From the NCBI RefSeq assembly GCF_000024165.1, contig NC_013194.1, positions 2,852,001 to 2,916,000 of the forward strand: 64,000 bases of DNA. The letters run 5' to 3'. The notes under the pieces were generated by a model. It was not told the origin of the DNA. It was given only the letters and a program-made list of their open reading frames with translations, and made no database searches. The position numbers and the translations under genes are program-made. Below are positions 17,505 to 27,167 of this stretch, one piece after another; the stretch's first letter is position 1; each line of letters starts with the position of its first letter. Origin of the DNA: Accumulibacter phosphatis (GTDB lineage: Bacteria; Pseudomonadota; Gammaproteobacteria; Burkholderiales; Rhodocyclaceae).

Positions 17505-17701
17505 TTGCCGAGCGTTTGCGGGCCACTGCCGATTCGCCGGAAGATGAACCCAAGCAACGAATTGATTGGCTCGAAGACCTTGTGCAACGACCTCGGCAAA
17601 GGCTGCCGGCGGCGAGTTTGCGAGGACCACTGGCCCGCAGGCACCGGCCGCCTCGACGGCCTGATCGATTCCCCAGCGTGCTTCACCCGACAGAACCCCA
17701 C

Positions 17702-18733
17702 ATGCTCACCATCGACGATTTCGATTTCGACCTCCCCACTGAGCTGATCGCCCAGCAGCCGACGCCCGAACGTACGGCGAGCCGCCTGTTGGAACTCGCC
17801 GATGGCGGCTTGCACGACCGCCGCTTCAGTGAGCTTCCGCAACTGGTCGACGCCGGCGATCTGCTGGTGTTCAACGATACGCGCGTAATCCGGGCACGCC
17901 TCTTCGGCCACAAGGAGAGCGGGGGCCAGATCGAGGTCCTCATTGAGCGCATCATCGACGCTCGCCACGCACTGGCGCAGATCCGCGCCAGCAAGTCGCC
18001 AAAGCCGGGCAGCCGGATCGTTCTCGAAGACGCGATCGCCCTCAACGTGTGCGGACGCAGCGGCAAACACGGCGAGTTCTTCGCGCTGGAACTCGCCGGC
18101 CCAGGCGATCTGTGGACGCTGATCGAACGACATGGGCGGCTGCCGCTGCCACCCTACATCACCCACGCCGCGGGCAGCGACGACGAAGCGCGCTACCAGA
18201 CGGTTTTTGCCCGCCAGCCCGGCGCCGTGGCGGCGCCCACCGCCGGCCTGCATTTCGACGATGCGCTGCTCGGGCAACTCGCCGCATGTTCCGTCGAAGT
18301 CGCCTGGCTGACGCTGCACGTGGGTGCCGGGACCTTCCAGCCGGTGCGCGTGCACGCCGTTGCCGAACACCGCATGCACGCCGAGCGCTTCGAGATTCCG
18401 CCGGCGACGATTGCCGCCATAGCCCGCACGCGCGCCCGCGCCGGCAAGGTGATCGCGGTCGGGACGACCAGTCTGCGCGCGCTCGAAGCAGCGGCGCAGG
18501 ACGGCGAGTTGCGCGCCGGTGCCGCCGAGACCGACATCTTCATCACCCCCGGCTATCGGTTCCAGGTCGTCGACCGCCTGATCACCAACTTCCACCTCCC
18601 GAAGTCCACCTTGCTGATGCTGGTCTCCGCGTTTGCCGGTCTCGACGCGATCCGCACCGCCTATGCGCACGCGATCAGGCACGGCTACCGCTTCTTCAGC
18701 TATGGCGACGCGATGTTGCTGAGTCGCGAGTGA
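17702..18733 (+). CDS. queA: S-adenosylmethionine:tRNA ribosyltransferase-isomerase
   Basis: A 343-residue QueA, which transfers and isomerises the ribosyl group of SAM onto 7-aminomethyl-7-deazaguanine in tRNA to make epoxyqueuosine. The family start FDFDLPTELIAQQP, then ASRLL, FNDTRVIRARL, APTAGLHFDDALL, LTLHVGAGTFQPV, GTTSLRALEAA and TNFHLPKSTLLMLVSAFAG are all present and full length. ATG 17702 begins the conserved N-terminus; the frame is open upstream but non-conserved. In related genomes queA normally sits next to tgt; here tgt is at 50101. Confidence 0.96.
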   Translation: MLTIDDFDFDLPTELIAQQPTPERTASRLLELADGGLHDRRFSELPQLVDAGDLLVFNDTRVIRARLFGHKESGGQIEVLIERIIDARHALAQIRASKSPKPGSRIVLEDAIALNVCGRSGKHGEFFALELAGPGDLWTLIERHGRLPLPPYITHAAGSDDEARYQTVFARQPGAVAAPTAGLHFDDALLGQLAACSVEVAWLTLHVGAGTFQPVRVHAVAEHRMHAERFEIPPATIAAIARTRARAGKVIAVGTTSLRALEAAAQDGELRAGAAETDIFITPGYRFQVVDRLITNFHLPKSTLLMLVSAFAGLDAIRTAYAHAIRHGYRFFSYGDAMLLSRE

Positions 18734-18766
18734 TTCCTTTTCCTGCGGCCCCACAGACACCCATCG

Positions 18767-21700
18767 ATGAACAAGACGACACTCGACCTTTCCGCCCTCG
18801 CACAGCTCGACCGCCACGGACTCAGCCCGGACACGTACAAGGTGGCTCTGGGCAGTGCGCTCCTCTGGACCTACCGGAATCAGAGCGAATTGCATCAGCT
18901 GATGCGGCTGTGCGGCCTGCCGACGCAGACCGGGCGAACGTTCGCGGCCAGTGACGTGAAGGCTGCCCTCACTGAACTCCGTCGCCGTGAGCTGCTGGTC
19001 GACGATCCGCGGCGCCCGGCCGCCTTTCAACTGGTGGACTCGCTACGCGCACCACTCTACCGCCAGTTGCTCGAAACCCATCCGGGTGACCGACTGGCGC
19101 GCCTGGTCGCCGAAACCGAGTCCTTCGACCCGGCTCGTGCCCGCTCGAGCTATTACTGGCCCATCGGCAGCATCCCGACAACCATCGCCTACGTTCGCGC
19201 CAAGTTCCTCTCGGGTGCGCCAAGCGAGGAACTGACGCACATCAGGAACTCCATCGCCCGGTCCATGGAGTGGGGAACCGTCCTGATGCGGGCCGTCCTG
19301 TCGGGTTTCGATGGCGAGAGTTTCGCGCGCATCGAACCCCACTGGCGCTGGCAGATCGCCTACCAGGCGGTGGCCACCCTGTGTGTACATTGGTCGAGCG
19401 AGTTCGAGCCGGTCGCCGACTGGGCCTTCGAGCAACTGCGCCAGCACCCCGAGGAGTTGATCCGCGAACTGCGCGCCGCACTTGGCGATCTGGCGCTGCT
19501 ACGCGGCGATCGCGAGTCGCTCGAACTGGCCCTCGACGGATTCGACAATGGCCTGGCCAGCGCCATGCGCGCGGCGCAATTGGTCATCGACGGCCAGTGG
19601 GCAGCCGGGCAGACGGCTTTTGAAGCCGCACTCAAGCAACGCAAGGGCGAAATCGGCGGCAACAAGCATCTGCTGCCGAAGAGCTACGCCTGGCTCTATC
19701 CGCTGGCACTGCTGGCCCAGCAAACACCCAAACACCTGGAACTGGCACGCAAGTTCTGCCTCGGCGAATCCGGCAGGCGCGAACCCAACCCCTACGAGCC
19801 GTGGGGAAACTGGGCGCACGCCATCGATGTGCGTCTCGGCAAGGCGGCCATCGTCGGCTCCGCTTTCCGGCCAGGGCCGAATGCCACTGCCGACCTGCGC
19901 CTCGATGCGCTGTGGCCGATTCTGCTGGCCGCCTGGCTCGGCGGCGAAGCGATCCTGCCAGGCGACCCCGGGCTGCCGGCCAGCGAGTGGCGCGAAGTGA
20001 TCCAGGCCCTGCGCGAACAACTGACCCGCTGCCGTCTGAACGCACTGCTGCGGATACTCGACGGTGCCCAGGCGGTACTCGAGGGACAGGATCCACCCAG
20101 CGGGTTCTTTGTCGCCGGTATCGGCGAACAGTGGCGAGAGGTCCTCACGGCCCTGCAAGCACTTGGCGACGCGCAAGTGAGCGACGCCGGCGGTGAAGCG
20201 ACCCGACTGCTGTGGGCCCTCGAGATCGATGCGCAGGGAAGCCTGCTGGCGATCAAGCCGCTCGAACAAAAGCGCGGCCCGCGCGGCTGGAGCCGACCGA
20301 AGGTGATCAGCCTCGCCCGCATCGCCGGCAACGAGGACTTGCCCTCCTGGGATGCCAAGGTTGCGCGGGCGCTGCGCCCCGAGCCTGGCTACACCAGTCG
20401 CTATCACGTCGACCTCGCCGCCGCCATAGTCGCCCTCGTCGGTCACCCCTGCGTCGCTCTGGCGGAATCGCCCGGACAACTCGTCGACCTGACCGAATCG
20501 GCACCGGAACTCGAACTGGTCCGCCAGGGCGACCGCTTCGTGATGCGCATCGAGCCGCCGCTCCGGCCGGCAAGTACCAGCCACGCGTATTATCCGCTGA
20601 GTGCCGAGGAGCGGCGCGAAACGGAAGCCTTGAGCCTGATCACGCTGGTTGCGGACGGGCCGCAACGCTTGCGACTGGTGCGCTTCACAGCGACTCAGCG
20701 ACAGGCCGCCCGTCTCGTTTCCGGGCGCTTCGCGATACCCACCGATACCCCGGAGGCACAGCCCGAGCTCGAAAAGACGCTGCGCGCACTGGCCGCGCAT
20801 TTCCAGGTGCATGCCGACTCGGCGCAGGCGACCCGGCAGGTAGACAGCGACTCGCGCCTGCACGCCGAGCTGTCGCCAGTCGGCGACGACCTGTCGCTGC
20901 GTCTGGTCGTCGCGCCGCTCGGGCCGGAAGGGCCACGGCTTCCCGCGGCGGCCGGCAGGGTCCGCCTGATGGCCGTGCATGGAAGCGAGACGGTGGGCAC
21001 CGAACGCGACTTGACGAGCGAGCGCCGCAACCTCGAATCGGTTCTCGACGCCCTGCCCTTCCTCGACAGCAGCGACGGCGTCAACGAGTGGTTGATCGAA
21101 GACCCCGAGCAGGCACTCGGCCTCGTCGAAACATTGCCGACGCTACCGGCCATCGCCGCGGTCGAGTGGCCCAAGGGCAAGAGTGTTCGCGTCATCAGCG
21201 TAGACAGCCGGCAGCTCGGCCTGCGCATCAACCGCGAACGCGACTGGTTCCGCCTGTCCGGGCAGGCAACGCTCGACGAAGGACTGGTGCTGCAGCTGGA
21301 AACTCTGATTACCGCGGCGCGCGAGAAGACCCGTTTCGTGCCGATGGGCAATGGCGTCTACGCCGCGCTGACGCGTTCGCTGAAGCAGAAGCTGGGCGAT
21401 CTGGCCGCCGTCCTCGAAACCGACAAGGATGGCAGCAAGGCGCCGATGATCGCCGCCGCCTGGCTCGACGAGGTCCTCGAGGGTACCGAAACCGAGGCCG
21501 GCAAGGATTTTCGCCAGGCCATCGATCGCCTGCGCGGCGCCCAGGCAATCGAACCGAAACTGCCGAGCCTGTTGCAGGCGACACTGCGACCGTATCAGGA
21601 AGACGGTTACCAGTGGGCCATTCGCCTGGCGACGGCCGGCATGGGCGGCTGCCTGGCCGACGATATGGGCCTCGGCAAGACCCTGCAGGCGCTCGGCGTC

Positions 21701-22969
21701 CTTCTCGAGCGCGCCGCCGGCGGGCCGGCGCTGGTGATCGCGCCGACGTCGGTCTGCGGCAACTGGCTGGCCGAGGCACAGCGCTTCGCCCCCACCCTGA
21801 ACGCTCGCATCTACAGCGAAGCCGGCGACAGCGAACGTGACGAGCTGGTCAGTCAGGCCGGACCACAGGACGTCCTGATCGTCTCCTACACCCTGCTCCT
21901 GCTGGCGCAGGAGCGTTTCGCCGGGCGCACCTGGCACACGCTCGTCGCCGATGAAGCCCAGGCGATCAAGAACGCGGCAGCGAAGCGTTCGCAGGCGGTC
22001 TTCGAGCTCACGGCCGATTTTCGCCTGGCGATGACCGGAACGCCGGTCGAAAACCGCCTCGCCGACCTCTGGTCGATCATGCGCTTTGCCAACCCCGGGC
22101 TGCTCGGCAGCGTCCACCGCTTCAACGAACGCTTCGCCGGCCCGATCGAGCGCAACCGCGATCGCGAGGCGCAGCACGTCCTGAAGCGTCTGGTCGGCCC
22201 GTTCATCCTGCGGCGCACCAAGTCGGAAGTGCTGCAGGACCTGCCGCCGCGTACAGAGCTGATCCTGACCGTCACGCCGGAAGCCGCCGAAGCGGCGCAC
22301 TACGAAGCCCTGCGCCGCGAGGCGGCGAGCGACATCGACGCAACGCTCGACGCCGCCCCCGAGGCGCAGGCACGTTTCAATATCCTCGCGCAACTCACCC
22401 GTCTGCGTCGCGCGGCCTGCGACCCGCGACTGTGCAACCCGGAATTCGGCATCACGGGTGCCAAGGTCCAGGCCTTTGCCGAGCTCGCCAGCGAACTGAT
22501 CGCCAACGGCCACAAGGCCCTCGTCTTCAGCCAGTTCGTCGACTTCCTGCAGGTCTTGCGCGAACCGCTCGACGAGTCGGGAGTTCACTATCAGTACCTG
22601 GATGGTGCCACTCCTGCCGCCGAGCGCAGCCGGCGTGTCGCCGCCTTCCAGGCGGGTGAAGGCGACCTCTTCCTGATCAGCCTGAAAGCCGGTGGCTTCG
22701 GTCTCAACCTCACCGCCGCCGACTACGTCGTGATCACCGACCCGTGGTGGAACCCGGCCGCCGAAGATCAGGCCATGGGTCGTGCGCACCGCATCGGGCA
22801 GCTACGCCCCGTCACCGTCTACCGTCTGGTCACCCGCGGCACCGTCGAAGAACGCATCGTCGACCTGCACCACGAAAAACGCGCCCTCGCCGACAGCATC
22901 CTCGCCGAAGGCGAAGCCAGCGCCCTACCCTCGACCGAGGACCTGGTGGCGCTGATTCGCGGGGAATGA
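18767..22969 (+). CDS. SNF2-family DEAD/DEAH helicase
   Basis: A 1400-residue helicase-like ATPase. The C-terminal ~500 residues form the SNF2 core: LRPYQEDGYQWAIRL, Walker A DDMGLGKTLQ (about residue 966), DEAQ box in VADEAQAIKN, MTGTPVENRLADLWSIM, then the second RecA domain with LVFSQFVDFLQVLREPL, SLKAGGFGLNLTAADYV and GRAHRIGQ. The N-terminal ~900 residues contain long helical stretches with no domain I can name. Such proteins remodel nucleoprotein complexes; some accompany defence islands, others are housekeeping RapA-like factors. It starts 33 nt after queA, so it could be co-transcribed with it. No partner defence genes are nearby, so I do not call it a defence system. Confidence 0.93.
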   Translation: MNKTTLDLSALAQLDRHGLSPDTYKVALGSALLWTYRNQSELHQLMRLCGLPTQTGRTFAASDVKAALTELRRRELLVDDPRRPAAFQLVDSLRAPLYRQLLETHPGDRLARLVAETESFDPARARSSYYWPIGSIPTTIAYVRAKFLSGAPSEELTHIRNSIARSMEWGTVLMRAVLSGFDGESFARIEPHWRWQIAYQAVATLCVHWSSEFEPVADWAFEQLRQHPEELIRELRAALGDLALLRGDRESLELALDGFDNGLASAMRAAQLVIDGQWAAGQTAFEAALKQRKGEIGGNKHLLPKSYAWLYPLALLAQQTPKHLELARKFCLGESGRREPNPYEPWGNWAHAIDVRLGKAAIVGSAFRPGPNATADLRLDALWPILLAAWLGGEAILPGDPGLPASEWREVIQALREQLTRCRLNALLRILDGAQAVLEGQDPPSGFFVAGIGEQWREVLTALQALGDAQVSDAGGEATRLLWALEIDAQGSLLAIKPLEQKRGPRGWSRPKVISLARIAGNEDLPSWDAKVARALRPEPGYTSRYHVDLAAAIVALVGHPCVALAESPGQLVDLTESAPELELVRQGDRFVMRIEPPLRPASTSHAYYPLSAEERRETEALSLITLVADGPQRLRLVRFTATQRQAARLVSGRFAIPTDTPEAQPELEKTLRALAAHFQVHADSAQATRQVDSDSRLHAELSPVGDDLSLRLVVAPLGPEGPRLPAAAGRVRLMAVHGSETVGTERDLTSERRNLESVLDALPFLDSSDGVNEWLIEDPEQALGLVETLPTLPAIAAVEWPKGKSVRVISVDSRQLGLRINRERDWFRLSGQATLDEGLVLQLETLITAAREKTRFVPMGNGVYAALTRSLKQKLGDLAAVLETDKDGSKAPMIAAAWLDEVLEGTETEAGKDFRQAIDRLRGAQAIEPKLPSLLQATLRPYQEDGYQWAIRLATAGMGGCLADDMGLGKTLQALGVLLERAAGGPALVIAPTSVCGNWLAEAQRFAPTLNARIYSEAGDSERDELVSQAGPQDVLIVSYTLLLLAQERFAGRTWHTLVADEAQAIKNAAAKRSQAVFELTADFRLAMTGTPVENRLADLWSIMRFANPGLLGSVHRFNERFAGPIERNRDREAQHVLKRLVGPFILRRTKSEVLQDLPPRTELILTVTPEAAEAAHYEALRREAASDIDATLDAAPEAQARFNILAQLTRLRRAACDPRLCNPEFGITGAKVQAFAELASELIANGHKALVFSQFVDFLQVLREPLDESGVHYQYLDGATPAAERSRRVAAFQAGEGDLFLISLKAGGFGLNLTAADYVVITDPWWNPAAEDQAMGRAHRIGQLRPVTVYRLVTRGTVEERIVDLHHEKRALADSILAEGEASALPSTEDLVALIRGE

Positions 22970-23971
22970 GGGGCAGTAGGCCGGCGGCAAGGCAATGTGA
23001 ATCTGGGGAACACCGGGTGCTGGACTGGATCAGACGAAAGCCGTGGCCATCCACGCTGGCCACGAGTGCTTCGCACCCCAGGTGCGTTCGACTTCGCCGG
23101 CCCGTGGTCGCCCTGGCAGGGTACCGCTGCCAGGGCGATCACAGCGCCTGAACGTTTCTCGGAATCACGCTCTTCACCCCAGCCGCGTGGGTGCCGGCAG
23201 ATTGCAACAATGTCCACAATCATCTTGCGGAGAAACAGCAGGAAGGGCTAGAATTTATATACTCGATCCCGGTTTCCAGGCATCCGTACTGAGCGCTGTC
23301 ATGAGGAAAAAAGACTGATGAGGCACGAAAGAAGGCGGCAATTCCTCAGCCCGGGGTGCCCGCCGACGACCAGCCGGAATCCGTGGTACCGCGACAGCGT
23401 CAGGCCGCAGGTGGAACCGGCCCGACTCAACAGCCCCCCGGGAGCGTCCTGTAGTGCTATGGCGCGCATCGATTGACCGCGAGGAATCGGACGCCGTGCT
23501 CCCGCAACAGCACCCTCCGGTCGGGCTTTTCCGTGCCGCCTTTGCCCCACAGCCAACGCTGGCGCTGCTTGATGCATTCGATCTGCGCACTCGCCGAGTC
23601 GCCGACCTTACCAATCCCATCCTGTTGTTTCGTAGAGGCGCCCGACCGGGCGCGCTGATCGGCCAGTCTGCGCTGCGCACGCCGGCTTGCCGAATCAGCA
23701 GCGTCGGCATTCGGGCCGCCCTCCGCGTTGATCGTCTCGACCGGAGGATCCTTCTTTCCCCTTCAGTACCCGCCGTCAAGCGAGCCGTACGCAACGGTCT
23801 TGCTTCGACCGGAGGAACGTCTTCGGGTGCTGGCTCGTATTATCCCCCATTGCCCGGAGCGCGCGTTTCGGTGCATCGAGACCGTCGGCGTAAGCCGCGC
23901 GCGTTCCGGGAGCGGTGTTTTCGGACCCCCTGATGTAGGTGTATTCCCAGCAACGATTACGGAGGCAACAT
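22970..23971. other. 1-kb intergenic region with inverted and direct repeats
   Basis: No frame here has a recognisable product or a credible start, although some are open for 150-180 codons as expected at high GC. An 11-bp perfect inverted repeat, CGCCCTGGCAG (23109-23119) and CTGCCAGGGCG (23127-23137), has a 7-nt loop and no T-run. An AT-rich patch follows (about 23250-23320, with TTTATATACT). TCGACCGGAGGA occurs at 23737-23748 and 23805-23816. The region probably holds the promoter of the ethylmalonyl-CoA cassette and perhaps an untranslated leader, but none can be fixed by eye. Confidence 0.35.
23109..23137. repeat. 11-bp perfect inverted repeat
   Basis: CGCCCTGGCAG and CTGCCAGGGCG separated by 7 nt, 140 nt past the SNF2 gene stop. 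A strong hairpin without a U-tract; it could be a factor-dependent terminator, mRNA stabiliser or operator. Confidence 0.5.
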
Positions 23972-25414
23972 ATGAAGCTCACGCTGACCCCTGATGAACT
24001 GCATGGCTATTACAACGAGTTGCACGATTCGAATGCCGATTTCAAGTCTCACTATCCAGCGGATTCCTTTGAGAGACAGCCGGTTCACACCGTTTACGGG
24101 GGGGCCAACCTCTTCAAGGCAGGGTTTGCCGGCAAGTTGGGTGAAGTTGCGCTCAAGACGCTCGACACCTATGCGCCCAATTACCACGTATTTGCCCGTG
24201 TGCTGGGTCTGCCGGGCGCCGATGCGCTGCCGACGAACCCCATCTATATCGAAAGTCTGACGCGTGCGCTGGAAGCGAATCCCGACTACGTGCGCGAGAT
24301 CAAGCCGGCCGCCTGGCTGGCCTTCACGGTATACAACCGGGTACTGAAGAAGCTGCAAAGCGAGCCCATCGAAGACAACCGCATCGACTTCGAGGATGGC
24401 TACGGCAACCGCCCGGACGAGGAGGAAGACGGCCATGCCGTCGCGGCTGCCGACGAGGTGGCCAAAGGCATGAGCGAAAATCTGCTCTCACCGTTTATCG
24501 GTATTCGGGTAAAAACCTTTTCGGACGAGTGCAAGGTTCGCTCGATTCGTACCCTGGACATCTTCCTGACCCGTTTGTCCGAAAAAACCGGCGGCAAACT
24601 GCCGCAGAACTTTATCGTAACGCTCCCCAAGGTCACCACGCCGACTCAGGTTTCCACCTGCGCGAAGGTACTGGAGAATCTGGAAGCCAGGCTTGGCTTC
24701 CCAAAGGATTCGCTGAGAATGGAAATCATGATCGAAACCACGCAGTCGATCATCAACCACAAGGGCGAAAACACGGTGCCGCTGCTCGTGGCAGCCGCCG
24801 GTCACCGCTGCCGTTCAGCGATTTTCGGGACTTATGATTACACGGCGTCGTGCAACATCACGGCGGCGCACCAGAGCCACACCCATCCGACCTGCGATTT
24901 TGCCCGCCATGTGCTGCAGGTCAGCCTCGCGGGAACCGGCATCACGATCAGCGACGGCGCGACCACGAGCATGCCGATCGGACCGCACAAGGCCACCAGG
25001 GACGCGCCGCTGTCGCCCCAGCAGATGGATGAGAACCGCGCGGTGGTGCATGGTGCCTGGAAGCTGCATTATGACAATATCATGCATTCGATGCGCCATG
25101 CCTACTATCAGGGCTGGGATCTGAATCCGGGGCAATTGCCGGTGCGTTATGCGGCCGTCGACACCTTCTTCCTCAGCGGCCTGCAGGATGCCTCGGCGCG
25201 CTTGAACGCTTTCCTCAACAAGGCCGCCCAGGCAACGCTGGTGGGCAACACCTTCGACGATGCGGCGACTGGTCAGGGGCTCCTGAACTTCTTCCTGCGT
25301 GGGATGGCGTGCGGAGCGATCACCGAGCAGGAAGTGCTGGCGACCGGAATCACACTGGACGAACTGCGCTCGCGTTCGTTTGTTCGCATCGTCAACAATC
25401 GGACCAAAAAGTAG
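23972..25414 (+). CDS. HpcH/HpaI aldolase / citrate lyase superfamily protein (DUF6986-like)
   Basis: A 480-residue protein, much longer than CitE or malyl-CoA lyases (300-350). ATG 23972 follows a GGAGG Shine-Dalgarno. The middle contains motifs suggestive of the PEP/pyruvate TIM-barrel lyase fold: RIDFEDGYGNR (acidic metal-binding region), FIGIRVKTF, LRMEIMIETTQSI (metal-ligand Glu) and SAIFGTYDYTASCN. It most resembles the family I know as DUF6986, whose reaction is not established. As first gene of the ethylmalonyl-CoA cassette it may act on a C4/C5 hydroxyacyl-CoA, for example as a beta-methylmalyl-CoA lyase or thioesterase; this is inference. A canonical malyl-CoA lyase is encoded separately at 40127. 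Confidence 0.65.
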   Translation: MKLTLTPDELHGYYNELHDSNADFKSHYPADSFERQPVHTVYGGANLFKAGFAGKLGEVALKTLDTYAPNYHVFARVLGLPGADALPTNPIYIESLTRALEANPDYVREIKPAAWLAFTVYNRVLKKLQSEPIEDNRIDFEDGYGNRPDEEEDGHAVAAADEVAKGMSENLLSPFIGIRVKTFSDECKVRSIRTLDIFLTRLSEKTGGKLPQNFIVTLPKVTTPTQVSTCAKVLENLEARLGFPKDSLRMEIMIETTQSIINHKGENTVPLLVAAAGHRCRSAIFGTYDYTASCNITAAHQSHTHPTCDFARHVLQVSLAGTGITISDGATTSMPIGPHKATRDAPLSPQQMDENRAVVHGAWKLHYDNIMHSMRHAYYQGWDLNPGQLPVRYAAVDTFFLSGLQDASARLNAFLNKAAQATLVGNTFDDAATGQGLLNFFLRGMACGAITEQEVLATGITLDELRSRSFVRIVNNRTKK

Positions 25415-25446
25415 CAGCCGAGAGGCCAAGAAGAAAGGGATGAGCC

Positions 25447-27123
25447 ATGACTGAGGTAAAGAACGGGATGCAGGTGGCACTGCAGCATCTCGAATCAGCC
25501 GACGCAGTGATCAGGAAATCGCTGATCTGGATAAAGCAGCAATGCGCGACCACCAAGGGAGTCTCGAACGAGAAACTGGACGGGCATCAGATGGCCAGCT
25601 TCGATCTGGCGTGGTGTGCGGCTGAGTCGACGGCCGCGCGCTTTGCGGTGGACTATGCCGGCAAGGTGGTCGCCGCCGGTGCGGCGGGCGCCGGTGCCTG
25701 CCTTGAGGAACGAATGGCCCTGGTCTTTTGTGCCGAAGCCTTGCAGAACATTCACCATCGCCTGTGGGCGCGGCCGCAGAGCTTCGGTCTGAAGGAGGCC
25801 GACGTGGCCGCCCTGGCCTCGTCCAGCCTCAGCTACTATTGCCAGACACAACTGGATGCCGGCAATCTGGAAGCCTTGGGCAGGCAGGTCATCGCGCTGA
25901 ATGGCGCCAGCGGTGCGTACATGCTGGGTGACGACGCGACGATGATGCAGGACTCGTTCCGCAAACTGGCAACCAACGTAGTCATGCCGCTGGCCGAGGA
26001 GATCCATCGGCACGATCGCATCATTCCCCAGGAAATCCTCGAGCCGCTGACCGAAATGGGCTGCTTCGGTCTGTCGATTCCCGAACGTTACGGCGGCATC
26101 CAGAGCGACGATCATGAAGACAACATGGGGATGATCGTGGTCACCGAGGAGCTTTCGCGCGGCTCGCTCGGGGGAGCGGGCAGCCTGATTACCCGCCCGG
26201 AAATCCTCAGCCGCTCCCTGCTCAAGGGAGGAACGGAAGCACAGCGAGAGAAGTGGTTGCCGAAGGTAGCCGTCGGTGAACCCTTGTGTGCCATTGCCGT
26301 CACCGAACCGGATACCGGCTCCGATGTCGCCGCCATGCGTCTGAAGGCGACGAAGTGCGAGGGCGGCTGGATACTCGACGGCGTCAAGACCTGGTGCACG
26401 ATGGCCGGCAAGGCGGGCGTCCTGCTGGTCCTGGCACGCTCCAATCCCGACCGTTCGCTCGGTCACAAGGGGCTGAGCATGTTCCTGGTCGAAAAGGACT
26501 CGTATGACGGACACGATTTCGAGTACCGTCAGCGACAGGGTGGCGTGCTGAGCGGGCGCGCGATTTCGACCATCGGTTACCGCGGCATGCATTCCTACGA
26601 GGTTTTCTTCGACCACGTCTTCGTTCCGGACGAGAACCTGGTGGGCGGGCCGGAAGGCGAAGGGAAAGGCTTCTATTTCACGATGGCCGGATTTGCCGGC
26701 GGGCGCATTCAGACGGCGGCACGCGCCATTGGCGTCATGCAGGCGGCTTTCGAGCGCGCGGTGTCTTATTCCCAGGAACGACACGCCTTCGGCAAACCGA
26801 TAGGTGAGTTCCAGCTGACGCTCGTCAAGCTGGCGCGCATGGCGACGCTGCTGACCGTTTCCCGCCAGTTTACCTACGCGGTCGGGGCCTTGATGGATCA
26901 GGGTCAGGGGCAGATGGAAGCCAGCATGGTGAAACTGTTCACCTGCCGCACGGCCGAGTGGCTCACCCGCGAAGCGATGCAGATTCACGGTGGCATGGGT
27001 TATGCCGAGGAGTCGCCCGTCAGTCGGTATTTCCTTGATGCACGCGTGCTGTCGATTTTCGAGGGAGCCGAAGAAACGCTGGCCCTGAAGGTCATCGCAC
27101 GCTCTCTTATTGACTCCGTATAG
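25447..27123 (+). CDS. mcd: (2S)-methylsuccinyl-CoA dehydrogenase
   Basis: A 558-residue flavoprotein of the acyl-CoA dehydrogenase superfamily. The ~150-residue N-terminal extension before the usual start (LATNVVMPLAEEIHRHDRIIP) is characteristic of methylsuccinyl-CoA dehydrogenases, which oxidise (2S)-methylsuccinyl-CoA to mesaconyl-C1-CoA in the ethylmalonyl-CoA pathway. Further motifs: AVTEPDTGSDVAAM (FAD/substrate), QIHGGMGYAEESPVSRYFLDARV and FEGAEETLALKVIAR. It lies between the aldolase-like gene and a MaoC hydratase, upstream of the mutase that makes its substrate. The protein family is certain; the specific substrate rests on length and cassette context. Confidence 0.88.
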   Translation: MTEVKNGMQVALQHLESADAVIRKSLIWIKQQCATTKGVSNEKLDGHQMASFDLAWCAAESTAARFAVDYAGKVVAAGAAGAGACLEERMALVFCAEALQNIHHRLWARPQSFGLKEADVAALASSSLSYYCQTQLDAGNLEALGRQVIALNGASGAYMLGDDATMMQDSFRKLATNVVMPLAEEIHRHDRIIPQEILEPLTEMGCFGLSIPERYGGIQSDDHEDNMGMIVVTEELSRGSLGGAGSLITRPEILSRSLLKGGTEAQREKWLPKVAVGEPLCAIAVTEPDTGSDVAAMRLKATKCEGGWILDGVKTWCTMAGKAGVLLVLARSNPDRSLGHKGLSMFLVEKDSYDGHDFEYRQRQGGVLSGRAISTIGYRGMHSYEVFFDHVFVPDENLVGGPEGEGKGFYFTMAGFAGGRIQTAARAIGVMQAAFERAVSYSQERHAFGKPIGEFQLTLVKLARMATLLTVSRQFTYAVGALMDQGQGQMEASMVKLFTCRTAEWLTREAMQIHGGMGYAEESPVSRYFLDARVLSIFEGAEETLALKVIARSLIDSV

Positions 27124-27167
27124 GCCCCGTCCACACGGGCAGATGGATACGCCACGAGGAACATTCA

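Noticed and set aside
17516..17701. N-terminal extension of QueA
   Set aside because: Not conserved; the family begins at MLTIDDFDFDLP.
18767..22969. Defence-island interpretation of the SNF2 helicase
   Set aside because: No nuclease, methylase or other defence partner adjacent; neighbours are queA and a metabolic cassette.
23454..23933. 159-codon plus-strand frame in the 1-kb gap
   Set aside because: No Shine-Dalgarno, no family resemblance, Arg-rich composition; could not be supported.
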